Below, in pieces: positions 63,592 through 64,000 of a stretch of 64,000 nt of DNA. The DNA comes from Sedimentibacter sp. (lineage in GTDB: Bacteria; Bacillota; Clostridia; Tissierellales; Sedimentibacteraceae), in NCBI GenBank assembly GCA_018436705.1, contig JAHDLA010000018.1, positions 186,001 through 250,000 on the forward strand, written 5' to 3'. Each line of letters opens with the position of its first letter. The first letter of the stretch is position 1. The notes under the pieces are model-generated. The model was not told the origin of the DNA, searched no databases, and saw nothing but the letters and a program-made list of their open reading frames with translations. A program made the translations under genes and the position numbers.

Positions 63592-64000
63592 TTATTTTCC
63601 GCTTGCAGACAAAGCATTGTGAATCAGGTTGGTATACCCTTCTACAATTTCTCCCTTGCCAGCCGGTGCACCGACTTGCACGTCACTTACTACATTACCT
63701 TCACTATCTACAAAAACTGTCGTAGGGAAACCTGCTACCTGTGAAAGCAAGCATTTTTCAAGTTCCTCATTCCCTACTAGAGTAGTAAAGCTTGCGTTTG
63801 ATTGTTTTAAAATTTCATTGGCAAGTTCAGTCTCATCTGCTGCATCAGCACAAATTGTAATCATATTTACATTTTCAGGCAGTGTTTGATACAATTCCTC
63901 AAGTTCTGGCATTTCTTCTACACAATATCCACACCAGGTTGTCCAAATATTCACCATGGTAATATCATAATCTTTTAACAATTCCTCCGTTATCTGATTA
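63592..64000 (-). CDS. TlpA-like thioredoxin-fold protein, N-terminus beyond right edge
   Basis: The C-terminal about 136 residues of a TlpA/ResA-type thiol:disulfide oxidoreductase, with active site WTTWCGYC and cis-Pro motif AGFPTTVFVD. The frame is open to position 64000; an internal TTG at 63981 is unlikely to be the start. Such proteins are usually exported lipoproteins; the signal region is outside the window. It lies 27 bases upstream of the CXXC small protein and begins the module with the NapH-like protein. Confidence 0.9.
   Translation of the reverse strand, partial: NQITEELLKDYDITMVNIWTTWCGYCVEEMPELEELYQTLPENVNMITICADAADETELANEILKQSNASFTTLVGNEELEKCLLSQVAGFPTTVFVDSEGNVVSDVQVGAPAGKGEIVEGYTNLIHNALSASGK

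Overview
The window is AT-rich (roughly one third G+C), densely coded DNA from an anaerobic, low-G+C Gram-positive bacterium. S-layer-homology (SLH) surface proteins, lipoproteins, clostridial-type riboswitches, sigma-54 regulation, a [NiFe] hydrogenase and the absence of any respiratory oxidase point to Clostridia, perhaps a Tissierellales/Sedimentibacter-like organism; that placement is inference. I saw no rRNA, tRNA, CRISPR array, transposase or phage gene.

Layout, left to right. 1-4910 (minus): a [NiFe] hydrogenase operon, cytochrome b5-like protein, small subunit, large subunit, maturation protease, short HypA, then HypF running off the left edge. 5237-8794: an AraC/GyrI regulator and a secreted SLH protein with two metallopeptidase domains. 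9109-18246: a nine-gene minus-strand operon plus two divergent plus-strand genes that resemble the Escherichia coli ydjXYZ-ynjABCDEF region: two TVP38/VTT membrane proteins, two lipoprotein rhodaneses, a CCG-domain Fe-S protein, a CDP-alcohol phosphatidyltransferase and an ABC transporter. 18343-20388: AraC/GyrI regulator, beta-carbonic anhydrase, GNAT acetyltransferase. 20516-26997: a sigma-54 two-component system beside gltS, glutamate formimidoyltransferase, formimino-THF cyclodeaminase and hutD; a -24/-12 promoter with upstream dyads precedes gltS. 27371-29446: a BlaI-type repressor with twin operators and a BlaR1-like M56 protein fused to a LytM (M23) domain. 29604-34406: regulators (AraC/GyrI, MerR/GyrI), a flavoprotein under a 19-bp-spacer MerR promoter, and small enzymes. 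34678-42102: a 2035-residue SLH plus cell-wall-repeat protein and its probable regulator. 42304-51520: a 2949-residue SLH surface protein with a DUF4430 (transcobalamin-like) domain, behind a cobalamin riboswitch with a terminator. 51713-56136: TetR, membrane protein, methyltransferase, metallo-beta-lactamase fold protein, SGNH hydrolase. 56431-58510: an NhaC-family transporter behind a lysine riboswitch. 58664-64000: diguanylate cyclase, membrane-anchored nitroreductase with TetR, and a TlpA / CXXC small protein / NapH-like redox module.

The most interesting points are (1) a riboswitch-controlled, cell-surface candidate for cobalamin capture, (2) a conserved but functionally unassigned ydj/ynj-like sulfur/redox transport island, (3) a self-contained sigma-54 circuit for formiminoglutamate/glutamate use, and (4) a cell-wall sensor-like M56-M23 fusion that replaces the beta-lactam sensor of BlaR1. 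Start sites were revised from the longest reading frame where a ribosome binding site or family alignment favoured an internal codon.
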